Source of the DNA: Eupransor demetentiae | GTDB taxonomy: Bacteria; Bacillota; Bacilli; Lactobacillales; Lactobacillaceae | Assembly (NCBI RefSeq): GCF_963930865.1 | Contig: NZ_CAWVOH010000004.1 | Span: 44,667 to 108,666 of the forward strand | DNA length: 64,000 nucleotides | Reading direction: 5' to 3' | Shown here: piece after piece, positions 48,291 to 58,046 of the stretch | Position numbering within the stretch: the first letter of the stretch is position 1 | How the letters are laid out: each line of letters begins with the position of its first letter | Notes under the pieces: model-generated | Database searches by the model: none | What the model saw: only the letters and a program-made list of their open reading frames with translations | Told to the model about the DNA's origin: nothing | Translations under genes and position numbers: made by a program

Positions 48291-49559
48291 TTATTTTTTG
48301 GACAATTTTAAGTAGATTCTAGACGCAATTGCAGAAAGTGTCACGACCCAAGCGAGGGGTAAAAGGGCCGAAGATTCCAAATGAGAGATCTCAAAAATCA
48401 TGAAAAGAGCCATCAAAGGTGCCTCTTGGGAAGCGGCCAAAAAGGCAGCCGCCCCCAAAGCGGTACTCTGCCAAAGTGGGATACTTGGGAAGTAGATATG
48501 CAAAGCTGCACCAACTAGCAAACCGAGGACTGCGCCAGTGGCAATGGCAGGCGTCAAAGTTCCACCCGAACCACCAGCCTTCAAGGTCGCAAAAGTAATG
48601 ACTAGTTTGAGCACTGCTAATATAAGAAGAAAGATGACAACTTTTCCACTTTCAGCGTTCAAAGCACCCTGAGCTAGAGCACGGCCATTGCCCATAATAT
48701 CAGGGGTGAAGAAGGCTACGATCCCAGTGATCAAGGCCATGGCAGGCAAGAAAGCAAAAATCTTAGCCGACTGTACCTGAGTTTTTTCAGCCCAGGCAAA
48801 GGCCTTACGGGCGATGGCACCGAAAACGCCGGCCAAGGGACCAATAACCGTGGCGATAAATAGGATGGTAACTGAAAACTTACCGTCCCCCACTAGGTAG
48901 TATGGGTGAAAGCCCTTGGCAATCGACCCGACTAGCATGGCAATCATGGCCATCCCCATCGAAACGGAAACCGTCTTCATCGTCGTCTTCTTAACCAGCA
49001 TTTCCACGGAAAAGAGCATCCCCGTGATGGGCGCGATATAAACACCGGCAAAACCAGCACCGGCTGCCGCAGCTAGCAGCAACTTCTCATCCTCAGCAGA
49101 CAAGTTACGCCATCCCAGGCGGTCAAGAATCCTTTGCCAAATTTGGCCCAGTAGGACTCCAGCTTGTCGGGGTGCTAATTCGCGACCAACAGAGCCACCA
49201 GTTCCCACGTAGAAAATTTGGGTCACAACGTGAACGATAGTACCCAGCACTGGCATCCTTTTACCAGCCAGAGCTCCCTTAATCCCAACAATCTTGGGTT
49301 GGTTAGGTCGGCGGATGGCCCACCAAGCACCGGCGGCAATAATTCCACCGATCGTGACAGAAATCAAACGCCGCCAGGGCCAAGTGCCAGCGGGACCAGG
49401 ATTGGCCGTACTTTCGTGAAAATTCAAGAAAAAGGCTTCGATGTTTTCCAGAAAAAAGCTCAATAGCATCGCCGCCAAACCAACCGCTAAACCGAGTACA
49501 ACGGTTGAAAGGGCGAGAATCAGGAAAGAAGATTCACTTTGTTTTTGCTGACTATCCAT
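48291..49559 (-). CDS. ClC-family chloride channel or H+/Cl- antiporter
   Basis: 422 residues from ATG at 49559, chosen for the AAGGATAGC ribosome binding site; the longer frame overlaps menG. About eleven helices with the ClC selectivity motifs: GTGGSVGRELAPRQAG near 118 (GxGRExP-like) and AGGSGGTLTPAIATGA near 325 (GGxFxP-like with Leu-Thr). It moves chloride or fluoride across the membrane. It follows menG by 10 bp and is probably in the menE-menG transcript. Confidence 0.88.
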   Translation of the reverse strand: MDSQQKQSESSFLILALSTVVLGLAVGLAAMLLSFFLENIEAFFLNFHESTANPGPAGTWPWRRLISVTIGGIIAAGAWWAIRRPNQPKIVGIKGALAGKRMPVLGTIVHVVTQIFYVGTGGSVGRELAPRQAGVLLGQIWQRILDRLGWRNLSAEDEKLLLAAAAGAGFAGVYIAPITGMLFSVEMLVKKTTMKTVSVSMGMAMIAMLVGSIAKGFHPYYLVGDGKFSVTILFIATVIGPLAGVFGAIARKAFAWAEKTQVQSAKIFAFLPAMALITGIVAFFTPDIMGNGRALAQGALNAESGKVVIFLLILAVLKLVITFATLKAGGSGGTLTPAIATGAVLGLLVGAALHIYFPSIPLWQSTALGAAAFLAASQEAPLMALFMIFEISHLESSALLPLAWVVTLSAIASRIYLKLSKK

Positions 49560-49569
49560 TTTGCTATCC

Positions 49570-50280
49570 TTACTTGCTTGCGTAGTGGGCTGCAGCCGCC
49601 CCAAAATTAAAACGCTGCACACGGACCTTCGTGAAGCCTAGGTCACCTAGTAACATTTGTAACTGGCGGTAGGACATGAAGTTTTCCGTGGTTTCATCTA
49701 AATATTTGTATTCCTGCTTTTTACCATGGGCAAAAAGTTGGCCAAACCAAGGCATCACCTGGCCAAAGTAGAACTTCCAGAAGGGACGAATCAGTTGGCT
49801 ATCGGGTTGGGAGGTTTCTAAAATTACAAGCTGTCCGCCAGGCTTTAGCACGCGGTACATTTCTTCCAGGCCCTTCCTTGGGTCCGGCAAGTTACGCAAA
49901 CCAAAGCCAATCGTCACGATGTCGAAACTGTCGTCTTCAAAGGGCAACTGCATGGCATCCCCCTGAACGAGCTTGACCTTGTCGCTTAAGCCAGCCTGGT
50001 CAACCTTCTTCTGGCCAACTGCCAGCATGGCTGCCGAAAAGTCTAGCCCGGTCACCTTGGCTTCCGGCAAACTCTTTTCTGCAAGGGCCAGCGCCCAATC
50101 GGCGGTTCCGGTAGCAATGTCGAGAATCTGAGTAGCATGAAAAAAGTTAATTTTGCTCATGACCCGGCGGCGCCAGTTTTTATGGGTGCCGAGGCTGATA
50201 ATGTTGTTCATCTTGTCGTATTCCGGCGCGATGCGGTCGAACATGGCTTGGACATTGGTATTTTTAGGTGATTGGGTCAT
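49570..50280 (-). CDS. menG: Demethylmenaquinone methyltransferase
   Basis: 236 residues. SAM-dependent UbiE/MenG family: FDRIAPEYDKMNNIISLGTHKNWRRR at the start is diagnostic, DIATGTADWALALA is the SAM motif I, and GFGLRNLPDPRKGLEEMYRVLKPGG near 128 is motif II-III. It carries out the last step of menaquinone synthesis. Its ATG overlaps the menE stop (ATGA). Confidence 0.95.
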   Translation of the reverse strand: MTQSPKNTNVQAMFDRIAPEYDKMNNIISLGTHKNWRRRVMSKINFFHATQILDIATGTADWALALAEKSLPEAKVTGLDFSAAMLAVGQKKVDQAGLSDKVKLVQGDAMQLPFEDDSFDIVTIGFGLRNLPDPRKGLEEMYRVLKPGGQLVILETSQPDSQLIRPFWKFYFGQVMPWFGQLFAHGKKQEYKYLDETTENFMSYRQLQMLLGDLGFTKVRVQRFNFGAAAAHYASK

Positions 50281-51719
50281 GACAATTCCTTGTAATTGGC
50301 GAGATTTTGCGCGATGGCGCTACGTTTTATTTTACCACTGGCGGTTTTAGGAAGGGACGCAGTCAGGTAGAAATGCTTAGGCAACTTATAATGAGCCAAA
50401 CGCTGACGACCCACTGCGAGTAGTGCGGCCAAATCAACTGGCTCGGTCAAGACCAAGGCTGGCACGGCACCCCAGTGTTCGTCTGCTTGGCCGACGACGG
50501 CGAAATCCTGGCGGACCAGTTGATCCGCTAAGGCATTTTCGACTTCATCGGGGAAGATATTTTCGCCACCGGATGAAATCATATCACCGCTGCGACCATC
50601 TATATATAGGAAACCTTCCTCATCAAAATGGCCGTAATCCCCAGTTTGAAACCAGCCTGCCTGCATTTTTTCAGCGAGAAGGTGGGGTTGGTTCAAGTAG
50701 CCCTTGGTTAGGTTGGGCGTTTTAATCCAAACATCGCCGGCTTGCTGTTGGGCTGAGCCTGGCTTGCCTAAGCGCAATTCGACTGAAAAAAGGGGCTTAC
50801 CGACCGAACCGATTTTATCTAGGGCGTATTCGGGATCAAGCGCGACTACCTGGGAGGACGTTTCGGTCATGCCGTAGCACTGCACGACTGGAACCCCGTG
50901 GGCTTGGGCCTCTCGTAGAGTGTTCTCCTTGCTAGGTCCGCCGCCGACTAACATGGCACGAAAATGTTTATTATAATGCTGGCCCGGTTGCAAGTCTGCC
51001 AACATATCTTGTAGCATGACTGGCACAACGGACATGTGCGTCACGGGCAAGTCCACCAACCGCTGATTAATTAGTTGCGCATCGAAGCGTTCTTCCAACA
51101 CCACTGCCGCACCATAAATCAAATGCCGCATCAAAATCGAGAAACCAGAAATATGAAAAATCGGCACGGCCACTAACCAACAGTCATCAGCACTTAGACC
51201 CAAGTTGAGAGCCGAACTCATAGCCGAATAAAAGTGATTCCCGAAAGTTTGGCAAACCCCTTTTGGCCGGCTGGTTGTTCCCGAGGTGTACATAATGCTG
51301 GTCGTATCATCATTGGGAAATTCCGCGACCGGTTCCACTTCAGCCAAGCCTGTTGTGGGCAAGTCTTTAAAATTCAACTGCTTGTGCACAGCCAAGTCCT
51401 CTTGATAACCACCATCCGTCAAGACCAGCTGCAGGCCTGCATCTTTGATTTGGTCATTCAACTCGACTGCTGACAGACGTCGATTAAGTAAAACCAGCTC
51501 CAAACCCAGTTGCTGCGCCGCCATAATGGCTAAATAACCAGCCAAATTGTTATAAAGTACTAGACCAATTCTTTTTTCAGAATTAATTTCGGCCTGAATT
51601 TGACTCGCAAAAAAAAGAATTTTTGTTTGAATTTCAGCAAAAGTCCAACTTTGATTTTGATAATAAACCGCGATGCGGTCGGGCGTATTCGCCACTCGTT
51701 TGCTTAACCAATTTTCCAT
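50277..51719 (-). CDS. menE: o-Succinylbenzoate-CoA ligase
   Basis: 480 residues, ANL adenylating enzyme. The ATP motif MYTSGTTSRPKGVCQ lies near 145, YGMTETSSQV near 280, and the C-terminal catalytic Lys region LPKTASGKIKR near 460. It activates o-succinylbenzoate with CoA in menaquinone synthesis. It is coupled to menG; the other men genes are not in this window, so completeness of the pathway cannot be judged. Confidence 0.92.
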   Translation of the reverse strand: MENWLSKRVANTPDRIAVYYQNQSWTFAEIQTKILFFASQIQAEINSEKRIGLVLYNNLAGYLAIMAAQQLGLELVLLNRRLSAVELNDQIKDAGLQLVLTDGGYQEDLAVHKQLNFKDLPTTGLAEVEPVAEFPNDDTTSIMYTSGTTSRPKGVCQTFGNHFYSAMSSALNLGLSADDCWLVAVPIFHISGFSILMRHLIYGAAVVLEERFDAQLINQRLVDLPVTHMSVVPVMLQDMLADLQPGQHYNKHFRAMLVGGGPSKENTLREAQAHGVPVVQCYGMTETSSQVVALDPEYALDKIGSVGKPLFSVELRLGKPGSAQQQAGDVWIKTPNLTKGYLNQPHLLAEKMQAGWFQTGDYGHFDEEGFLYIDGRSGDMISSGGENIFPDEVENALADQLVRQDFAVVGQADEHWGAVPALVLTEPVDLAALLAVGRQRLAHYKLPKHFYLTASLPKTASGKIKRSAIAQNLANYKELS

Positions 51720-51789
51720 AATGCTATAATACCATCTTTTCGATTCTTGATTTTTTTACAAGCCAGTTTTAAACTAAACCTTTAGTAAG

Positions 51790-51806
51790 AGAAGAATTTT
51801 TCTTCT
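51790..51806. promoter_or_regulatory. Perfect inverted repeat before copB
   Basis: AGAAGAA TTT TTCTTCT, 7-bp arms, just 5 bp before the copB Shine-Dalgarno region (AAAGGAAG). It could be a regulator site or a weak hairpin near the ribosome binding site. No CopY box (TACANNTGTA) is seen. Confidence 0.4.
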
Positions 51807-51823
51807 ATAGAAAGGAAGATAAT

Positions 51824-54064
51824 ATGAAAGATGATATGAATATGGACCACGGTTCCATGGACATGAATCACTCTGACGATCACATGCAAATGAACCACGA
51901 TGATCATCACAAGATGAATCATGATCAAATGGATCATGGCGACATGCATATGGATCACAGCAAAATGGATCATTCAAAGATGGACCACATGGATGGCATG
52001 AAGATGGACGGCCATGATATGGGCGACATGCACGGTCATGACATGGGTTCAATGCAGGGCCACGACATGGGCAATATGTCTGGTATGGATATGTCCCACG
52101 GCGGCATGCACATGTCGATGATGGGCGGCGCTGGCATGATGCACATGGATATGGGCGGTATGCGTAAGCGTTTCTGGTGGTCATTAGGTTTGATGATTTT
52201 GATTATCATCTTCGCACCTTTCATGGGTATTGACCTCCCCTTCACCTTCACTTTCCCTGGATCCGAATGGGTTGTTGCGGTGCTTGCCACCATCGAATAC
52301 ATTGTTGGAACTAAGCCCTTCTTCACCGGCGCTGCTGACGAATTGAAGGCCAAGAAGCCAGCCATGATGTCTTTGATTTCAATGGGCTTGATTGTGACTT
52401 ACTGGTACTCAATTTATGCAGTTTTGTCCAACGCAATTTTAAAGACCCAAATCATGGACTACTTCTGGGAATTCTCAACCCTTGTGGTCATCATGTTGTT
52501 AGGTCACTTGATTGAAATGAACGCCACCATGCGTGCCGGTGATGCCACGGCAGAATTGCGTAAGCTTTTGCCTGACACTGCCCACGTACAAGAAGGCGAC
52601 CACTTCGTCGATATGCCGGTTGCCCACTTGCAAAACAAGATGGTTGTTCAAGTACAAGCTGGTGAATCTTTCCCTGCCGATGGAATTGTTAAAACTGGTG
52701 AAAGTCCAGTCAACGAATCTTTGATGACGGGTGAAAGTAAGCCCATTAACAAGAAGGCCGGTGACAAGATTATCGGTGGAACCATCAACGGAAACGGTAC
52801 TTTGACCGTTGAGTTGACCAAGGTCGGTTCCGACTCCTTCTTGGGTCAGTTGCAAGATACTTTGATGCAATCACAAAGCTCAAAGTCAGCTGCTGAAACG
52901 ATTGCTACCAAGGTTGCTTCTTGGCTATTCTGGGTTGCTTTGATTTTCGCTACGGCTGCTTTGATTATCTGGATTCCAATCAACGGGGTTTCTTATGCCG
53001 TAAACATTGCGGTTACGACCCTTGTGATTGCCTGCCCCCACGCACTTGGTTTGGCCATTCCAATGGTTATCCAGCGTACCAAGGCTATTGCTGCCAAGGA
53101 CGGTATCTTGATTAAGAACCACAAGGACGTCATGATGGCCAAGCACGTACACTATGCTTTGATGGATAAGACCGGAACTTTGACCAACGGAAACTTTGCC
53201 GTTCAAGAATTCAAGGCTGCCGATGACCAAGATGAAAACCAAGTCCTTGCCATCATGGCCACTTTGGAAGCTCAATCTTCCCACCCATTGGCTAAGGCCA
53301 TCGTAGCTTATGCTCAAAACCAAAAAGCACCTGACCTCAAGGCTGACAACGTGCAAACAATCGCCGGTTACGGTTTGCACGGAAACGTTCAGGGAACACG
53401 TTACTCCCTTGTTTCAGCGCGTTACCTCGATGAAAACAAGATTCCTTACACTGCTTTGGATAGCGATGGTACCGTTTCTTATTTGACCGATGGTCACAAG
53501 GTATTGGCAACCGTTGCCCTTGGTGACAGCTTGAAGGACAGTGCCAAGGCCTTCATCGCCGACCTTAAGGCCGATAACATTGTGCCCGTTATCGTTACTG
53601 GTGACAGCCAGGCCACTGCGGAACACATTGCCAAGGAATTGGGTATTAGCGAAGTCCACTTCCAAGTTTCGCCACAAGATAAGATCAACTTGGTTAAGGA
53701 ATACCAAAAGAAGGGTCAAGTCATGATGATTGGGGACGGTATCAACGATGCCCCTGCCCTTGCACAGGCTAACCTTTCTGTTGCCATCGGCGCTGGAACT
53801 CAGGTTGCCCAAGCTTCGGCCGATGCGGTCTTGATTTCCAAGAGCTTGCGCCGCGTTTCTGATTTGATTCGCTTGGCTCGCAATGCTTCTCGTAAGCAAG
53901 TTGAAAACCTCTTGTGGGGTGCTGGCTACAACGTCATCGCCATTCCGATGGCTGCCGGTGTCTTCGCCTTTGCTGGTATCACTTTGAACCCTATGATTGG
54001 GGCCATCGTGATGTCACTTTCAACAGTAATCGTGGCAGCAAATGCCTTCTTACTTCACAAGTGA
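51824..54064 (+). CDS. copB: CopB-type copper-translocating P-type ATPase with Met/His-rich N-terminus
   Basis: 746 residues. The first 115 are a low-complexity metal-binding tail made almost wholly of Met, His, Asp, Gly, Ser and Lys (repeats such as MDHSKMDH and GHDMG). Eight helices and the P-type core follow: TGES motif LMTGESKPI, membrane CPH motif VIACPHALGLAIP (CopB rather than CPC type), phosphorylation site DKTGTLTNG, HP motif SSHPLAKA, and hinge GDGINDAPAL. It probably exports copper or silver. Codons are well adapted. It stands upstream of the MIP channel, about 80 bp apart. Confidence 0.94.
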   Translation: MKDDMNMDHGSMDMNHSDDHMQMNHDDHHKMNHDQMDHGDMHMDHSKMDHSKMDHMDGMKMDGHDMGDMHGHDMGSMQGHDMGNMSGMDMSHGGMHMSMMGGAGMMHMDMGGMRKRFWWSLGLMILIIIFAPFMGIDLPFTFTFPGSEWVVAVLATIEYIVGTKPFFTGAADELKAKKPAMMSLISMGLIVTYWYSIYAVLSNAILKTQIMDYFWEFSTLVVIMLLGHLIEMNATMRAGDATAELRKLLPDTAHVQEGDHFVDMPVAHLQNKMVVQVQAGESFPADGIVKTGESPVNESLMTGESKPINKKAGDKIIGGTINGNGTLTVELTKVGSDSFLGQLQDTLMQSQSSKSAAETIATKVASWLFWVALIFATAALIIWIPINGVSYAVNIAVTTLVIACPHALGLAIPMVIQRTKAIAAKDGILIKNHKDVMMAKHVHYALMDKTGTLTNGNFAVQEFKAADDQDENQVLAIMATLEAQSSHPLAKAIVAYAQNQKAPDLKADNVQTIAGYGLHGNVQGTRYSLVSARYLDENKIPYTALDSDGTVSYLTDGHKVLATVALGDSLKDSAKAFIADLKADNIVPVIVTGDSQATAEHIAKELGISEVHFQVSPQDKINLVKEYQKKGQVMMIGDGINDAPALAQANLSVAIGAGTQVAQASADAVLISKSLRRVSDLIRLARNASRKQVENLLWGAGYNVIAIPMAAGVFAFAGITLNPMIGAIVMSLSTVIVAANAFLLHK

Positions 54065-54145
54065 TTTAAAAATCTTAAAGCTTCCTTTATCTTTTAATCT
54101 GTATAATCATCACTGATACTGATTATTGATAAAGGAGCTTTTTTT

Positions 54146-54868
54146 ATGCGTAAATACCTCGCAGAATTCATGGGGACCTGCATGTTCGTCCTCTTTACTA
54201 GCGTGGGTTTGGTCTACTTAACGGCCTTTAATTTCTCACAAATTTTCGACATCATGATGGTCTTTGGTTTGGCCTTGATGGCGGTTATGTTCATCTGGGG
54301 ACCCTTCGCCAATGGTGGTTACTTCAACCCCGCAACTTCACTTGGTGCGGCTATTGAAGGTGAAATCACTTGGAAAACTTTCGGTGGTTACCTACTAGCC
54401 CAAATCATTGGTGGAATCGCCGGAATCGGTTTGACCATCATCGGGATTAACGGCGTGGTCAACGCCCAAAAGACTTCTGGTCAGGGAATTTCAACTAACC
54501 AGATTTTGGCTGCCATGCAGCCTGCCTCAACCTCTTCACTTGCCCCTTATTCCTTTGGCATTGAATTGGTGATGACCTTCTTCCTGGTCTTGGTCATCCT
54601 TTTGGTCTTGCAAACTAAGCCAAAAAGCAGTCCCTTCATCGCCGGTGTTTTCCTTTTGCTGGCGACCTTCGTGACCTTCCCCTTGACCGGTGGTGCGCTT
54701 AACCCCGTCCGCGTTATCTCACCTGCTGTCTTCTCAGGATTGTCGGGTAGCAGCCATCTCTGGCTCTACCTTTTGGCCCAGTTCATTGGTGGCGCCCTAG
54801 CGGGTGTCGTTATGCGCTACTTCTTTATGTCTCGAGCAGAAGAAGTAATTGTCGAAATTGAAGAATAA
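54146..54868 (+). CDS. MIP-family channel (aquaporin/glycerol facilitator type)
   Basis: 240 residues, six helices with two half-helix loops. The first pore motif is NPATS near residue 67; the second is NPVRV near 190, where the third residue is Val instead of the usual Ala. The Arg after the second motif, part of the selectivity filter, is kept. It would pass water, glycerol or lactic acid/H2O2; the specificity cannot be read. Extended -10-like TATAATC is seen at 54100-54106 and AAAGGAGC before ATG at 54146. Confidence 0.88.
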   Translation: MRKYLAEFMGTCMFVLFTSVGLVYLTAFNFSQIFDIMMVFGLALMAVMFIWGPFANGGYFNPATSLGAAIEGEITWKTFGGYLLAQIIGGIAGIGLTIIGINGVVNAQKTSGQGISTNQILAAMQPASTSSLAPYSFGIELVMTFFLVLVILLVLQTKPKSSPFIAGVFLLLATFVTFPLTGGALNPVRVISPAVFSGLSGSSHLWLYLLAQFIGGALAGVVMRYFFMSRAEEVIVEIEE

Positions 54869-54897
54869 GAAAAAGCACTCTCACGAGTGCTTTTTTA
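54869..54897. terminator. Bidirectional terminator after the MIP gene
   Basis: AAAAGCACTC TCAC GAGTGCTTTTTT between convergent genes. Confidence 0.93.
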
Positions 54898-55797
54898 TTT
54901 GGCCTTGAAATCCGATCTTGGCGGGCAGGTGTAATGAAATTCTTCGTCATCTGAAAATGGTAACGGCAAATCAATCGAATAAGAATGGAGCATGAGGCGT
55001 TCTGCCGGTTGGCCACCGTACCAATCATCCCCAATAATGGGATGGCCCTTGGCTGCCAGGTGGACCCGAATTTGGTGCATACGACCAGTTTCGAGTTCTA
55101 GTTCAAGAAGACTAGCATCCCCGGCTTCTTCGAGCAAGGTCCACTGTGTTTGAGCCGACTGGGCTTTGATGCCATTAATTTTCCGCAAACGATCATCATC
55201 TGGATCAATGCCAATCCCTTGGTCAATCAGGCCCGCATCAGCCGGCATCTTGCCGGAAACCCAGGCCAAATAGCGACGGCGAATAATTTTATCGCGCAAC
55301 TGGGCATTTAAAATCGGCACCACCACGGGATTTTTAGCCACTAAAACCAGTCCAGAAGTTGCACGATCCAAACGGTGAATCATGTAGGGGCGCGCTGCTT
55401 GCCCAGCCGATCGATGATTATCACGTTTGAACTGTGCCGCCAAGTAGTTAAATAGCGTATCCCGCTCAGTCGGCGAATGCGGATGCATCTTCATTCCCGC
55501 CGGCTTATCGACCAAAACTAAACTGTCGTTTTCATAGAGAATATCTAGTTGGCAACTGTCGTTTCCAGGATAAGCATTCCCAGCCGGATTACGAAAGATG
55601 TCAGCCGGAAAATCTAAGGTCAGTTTGTCGCCAACCTGTAAAATCTGCGCCGTTGAAGCCAAGATCCCATTAATCCGAATGCCCCTTGCAATCCGCAAGC
55701 CACCCCGCAAGCGCTGGGGCAAATTCCAAGCCATGAGCTGCTCTTTAACCGTGCGCCCGGCTTGGTTTGCTTTAATTGTTAGCTGATATCGCCACAT
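54895..55797 (-). CDS. RluA-family 23S rRNA/tRNA pseudouridine synthase
   Basis: 300 residues from ATG at 55797 (GGAGGGAAA upstream). An N-terminal S4-like region (about 20-75) and the catalytic domain with HRLDRATSGLVLVAKN near 140, whose Asp is the nucleophile, and GRMHQIRVHLAAKGHPIIGDDWYGG near 240. The family converts uridine to pseudouridine in rRNA or tRNA; the exact site is not known. Confidence 0.93.
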   Translation of the reverse strand: MWRYQLTIKANQAGRTVKEQLMAWNLPQRLRGGLRIARGIRINGILASTAQILQVGDKLTLDFPADIFRNPAGNAYPGNDSCQLDILYENDSLVLVDKPAGMKMHPHSPTERDTLFNYLAAQFKRDNHRSAGQAARPYMIHRLDRATSGLVLVAKNPVVVPILNAQLRDKIIRRRYLAWVSGKMPADAGLIDQGIGIDPDDDRLRKINGIKAQSAQTQWTLLEEAGDASLLELELETGRMHQIRVHLAAKGHPIIGDDWYGGQPAERLMLHSYSIDLPLPFSDDEEFHYTCPPRSDFKAK

Positions 55798-55808
55798 TTT
55801 CCCTCCAA

Positions 55809-55836
55809 ATAAAAAAACAGCCAAGCTGTTTCTTCA
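55809..55836 (-). terminator. Terminator of ltaS
   Basis: AAACAGC TT GGCTGTTT followed by TTTTTATTT on the minus strand. Confidence 0.87.
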
Positions 55837-55839
55837 TTC

Positions 55840-58020
55840 TTAATTCGTACTAAAATCATCGGAACCACGTGGGATAACACGGGTCGTGTCACTCTTTTCA
55901 TCGTAGAGTTCCGGCGCATCCGTCGTGTACTCACCCGTCGTTGTCTGATGGTGATTCTTACTATAAAGACTAGTTGAACCCTTGCTATTACTTGACTTAC
56001 GCAAGCGGGCCACCGTAGCTTTCTTACTGTAATTGGCCTTCTTTGACGAAACGGCCTTGAAGCCTTCCGGTGTGTAGAAACGCAACAAATTCTTCTGATT
56101 CAAGTTATCCGACATCGCCAACTGCTCGCGCGCCGCCTTGTCCATCTTTTCGAGCTTAGTCTTCAATGAACCGGTTGGATCATCGATGCGTTCACCCGTT
56201 TTGACGTTCCAGTAAACACCTGAAAGTGAAGCATAATCAGGGCTAATCCAATCTTTATTACGGAAAACAACCAATTGGTTGCGGTCCTTGCTTAGGAGGT
56301 CTTGGCCAAACTGAATGTAGCGCTTCGTGGAAATTCCCAGTAGGTGCTCAATCGTTGGCGCAACATCAATTTCACCACCGTAAGTGTGGTCAATGTGGCC
56401 ATCTTTGTAGCCCGGAATGTGAATCATCAAAGGTGTACGCTGCAAGTTCGCGTTGTCCAAGTCGTTCCAGTTATTTGGATCCTGACCCAACAATGGCGCC
56501 AGGTTACGGTTTTCCGTGTTAGTAATGCCGTAGTGATCGCCATACATAACAACCATGGTGTTGTCGTACAAACCACTTTTCTTCAGGTAATCGAAAAATT
56601 CCTTAATCGACTGGTCCAAGTAGTGATTCGTAATCCAGTAGTTGTCGATGTTACGAGAGCCAGAATTGCTAGTAATAAAGTTTGGATCCTGATCTTCCTT
56701 ATCCAAAGTAAAGGGCGTGTGGTTCGTAACCGTCAAATATTTGGCATAGAAAGGCTGGTTCAAGCGCTCCAAATATGGAATTGAATCTTTGAAAAGCAAC
56801 TTATCTTTCAAGCCCCATGACGTTGCCTTCTTACCGGTAACATCAAAGAATTCAGAGGAAATCCAGTTTTGATAGCCCATGCGGGCATAGACGTTGTTAC
56901 GGTTCCAGAAGGAGCCGTTGTTACCGTGGAAGACCGCGGATGAGTAGCCTTCGCGCTGGTTCAAAATTGCCGGCATCGCCTGGAAAGTCTGATCATTACC
57001 CAACTTTGAGAACAGCGATCCTTGTGGCAAGCCAAAGGTCGAAGTCTCCAACATGTTTTCCGCGTCGGAAGTCTTTCCCTGGCCAACCTGGTTAAAGAAG
57101 TTATCAAAGGAAATCGTACTTGGGTCGTGGTAAACCGAATTCAAGAAAGGCGTGACTTCCTGACCATTAATTTGGCGGTCAATTGACATCTGCTGGAAGC
57201 TCTCCAGATGGATGACAATCACGTTTTTACCCTTAACCTTACCGAAGTAAGTTGGGTTAATATCGGCATAATGCGACTTCACGTAATCCTTGACCTGATT
57301 CAACTCATCCGGCGTGGCCGTCTTACGAACCTCACTGGTTTCGTAGGTGTTGTAGCCGTCATAGATGGTGAAAGGCCCGAGGCCCAAGTACTTCACCATG
57401 TAGCCACGGTCAAACTGCTTCGTCAGCAACTGTGGTCGGTCAATATCTGACAACATCAGGTTAAAGGCCAAAATCACCCAGCCCAAAGTAAAGATTCGTA
57501 GCGCATGGAAACGAGCCAAACGGTGGCCATCCATCCGAATCCATTTGAACAAGAACAAACCGATAAAAATAATGATATCGAGCCAGAAAATAATGTCTTG
57601 ATAGCCAAAGGCAATCGAACCCGCGCCCTTTGTGCCCTGGTTGACCGTTCCAAAGGTCAGCACCGTATTCACGGACATGTAATCCGAATATTCACGGAAG
57701 TACAAAATATTGGCATAGAGCAAAATTGTCAAGAGTGCATCTAAGCCCAATAAAGCCCCATAGTAGAGCTGTTTACGGTGAATAAAAAGAGTCAAACTGA
57801 GAATGATAATGGTAAAACCAAGGGGATTAAGCAGCAGCAAAAAGCCCTGGAATACCCCGTTAGCATGCACCCAGTTGAACTCAAAAATATAAGCAATAAC
57901 GGTTTTTAGCCAAACAGCGAAAACAACCCATGCAAAAAAGCCCGTACGGCTATTAAGTTGATTCCGCCAGTTCGAAGGACGTAAAGACCGCTCCCAAATT
58001 TTTGCGAAATAATTCTTCAT
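55840..58020 (-). CDS. ltaS: Lipoteichoic acid synthase
   Basis: 726 residues, longer than the usual 620-650 because of a C-terminal Ser/Lys/Thr-rich extension from about 640. Five N-terminal helices (about 30-215), then the extracellular sulfatase-like domain: VIHLESFQ near 268 and GQGKTSDAEN near 316 (the Thr is the catalytic nucleophile), MYGDHYG near 490. It polymerises glycerol phosphate from phosphatidylglycerol onto the glycolipid anchor. The Shine-Dalgarno is poor; a TATAAT lies 7 bp before the ATG (58028-58033), which might allow a separate short-leader transcript. Last gene of a three-gene block with 58047 and 58868. Confidence 0.95.
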   Translation of the reverse strand: MKNYFAKIWERSLRPSNWRNQLNSRTGFFAWVVFAVWLKTVIAYIFEFNWVHANGVFQGFLLLLNPLGFTIIILSLTLFIHRKQLYYGALLGLDALLTILLYANILYFREYSDYMSVNTVLTFGTVNQGTKGAGSIAFGYQDIIFWLDIIIFIGLFLFKWIRMDGHRLARFHALRIFTLGWVILAFNLMLSDIDRPQLLTKQFDRGYMVKYLGLGPFTIYDGYNTYETSEVRKTATPDELNQVKDYVKSHYADINPTYFGKVKGKNVIVIHLESFQQMSIDRQINGQEVTPFLNSVYHDPSTISFDNFFNQVGQGKTSDAENMLETSTFGLPQGSLFSKLGNDQTFQAMPAILNQREGYSSAVFHGNNGSFWNRNNVYARMGYQNWISSEFFDVTGKKATSWGLKDKLLFKDSIPYLERLNQPFYAKYLTVTNHTPFTLDKEDQDPNFITSNSGSRNIDNYWITNHYLDQSIKEFFDYLKKSGLYDNTMVVMYGDHYGITNTENRNLAPLLGQDPNNWNDLDNANLQRTPLMIHIPGYKDGHIDHTYGGEIDVAPTIEHLLGISTKRYIQFGQDLLSKDRNQLVVFRNKDWISPDYASLSGVYWNVKTGERIDDPTGSLKTKLEKMDKAAREQLAMSDNLNQKNLLRFYTPEGFKAVSSKKANYSKKATVARLRKSSNSKGSTSLYSKNHHQTTTGEYTTDAPELYDEKSDTTRVIPRGSDDFSTN

Positions 58021-58046
58021 GATTACTATTATAACCTTTTACCAGG

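Noticed and set aside
51774..52184. 136-residue Cys/His/Pro-rich ORF antisense to copB
   Set aside because: It is the shadow of the low-complexity Met/His codons of the CopB tail and has no signals of its own.
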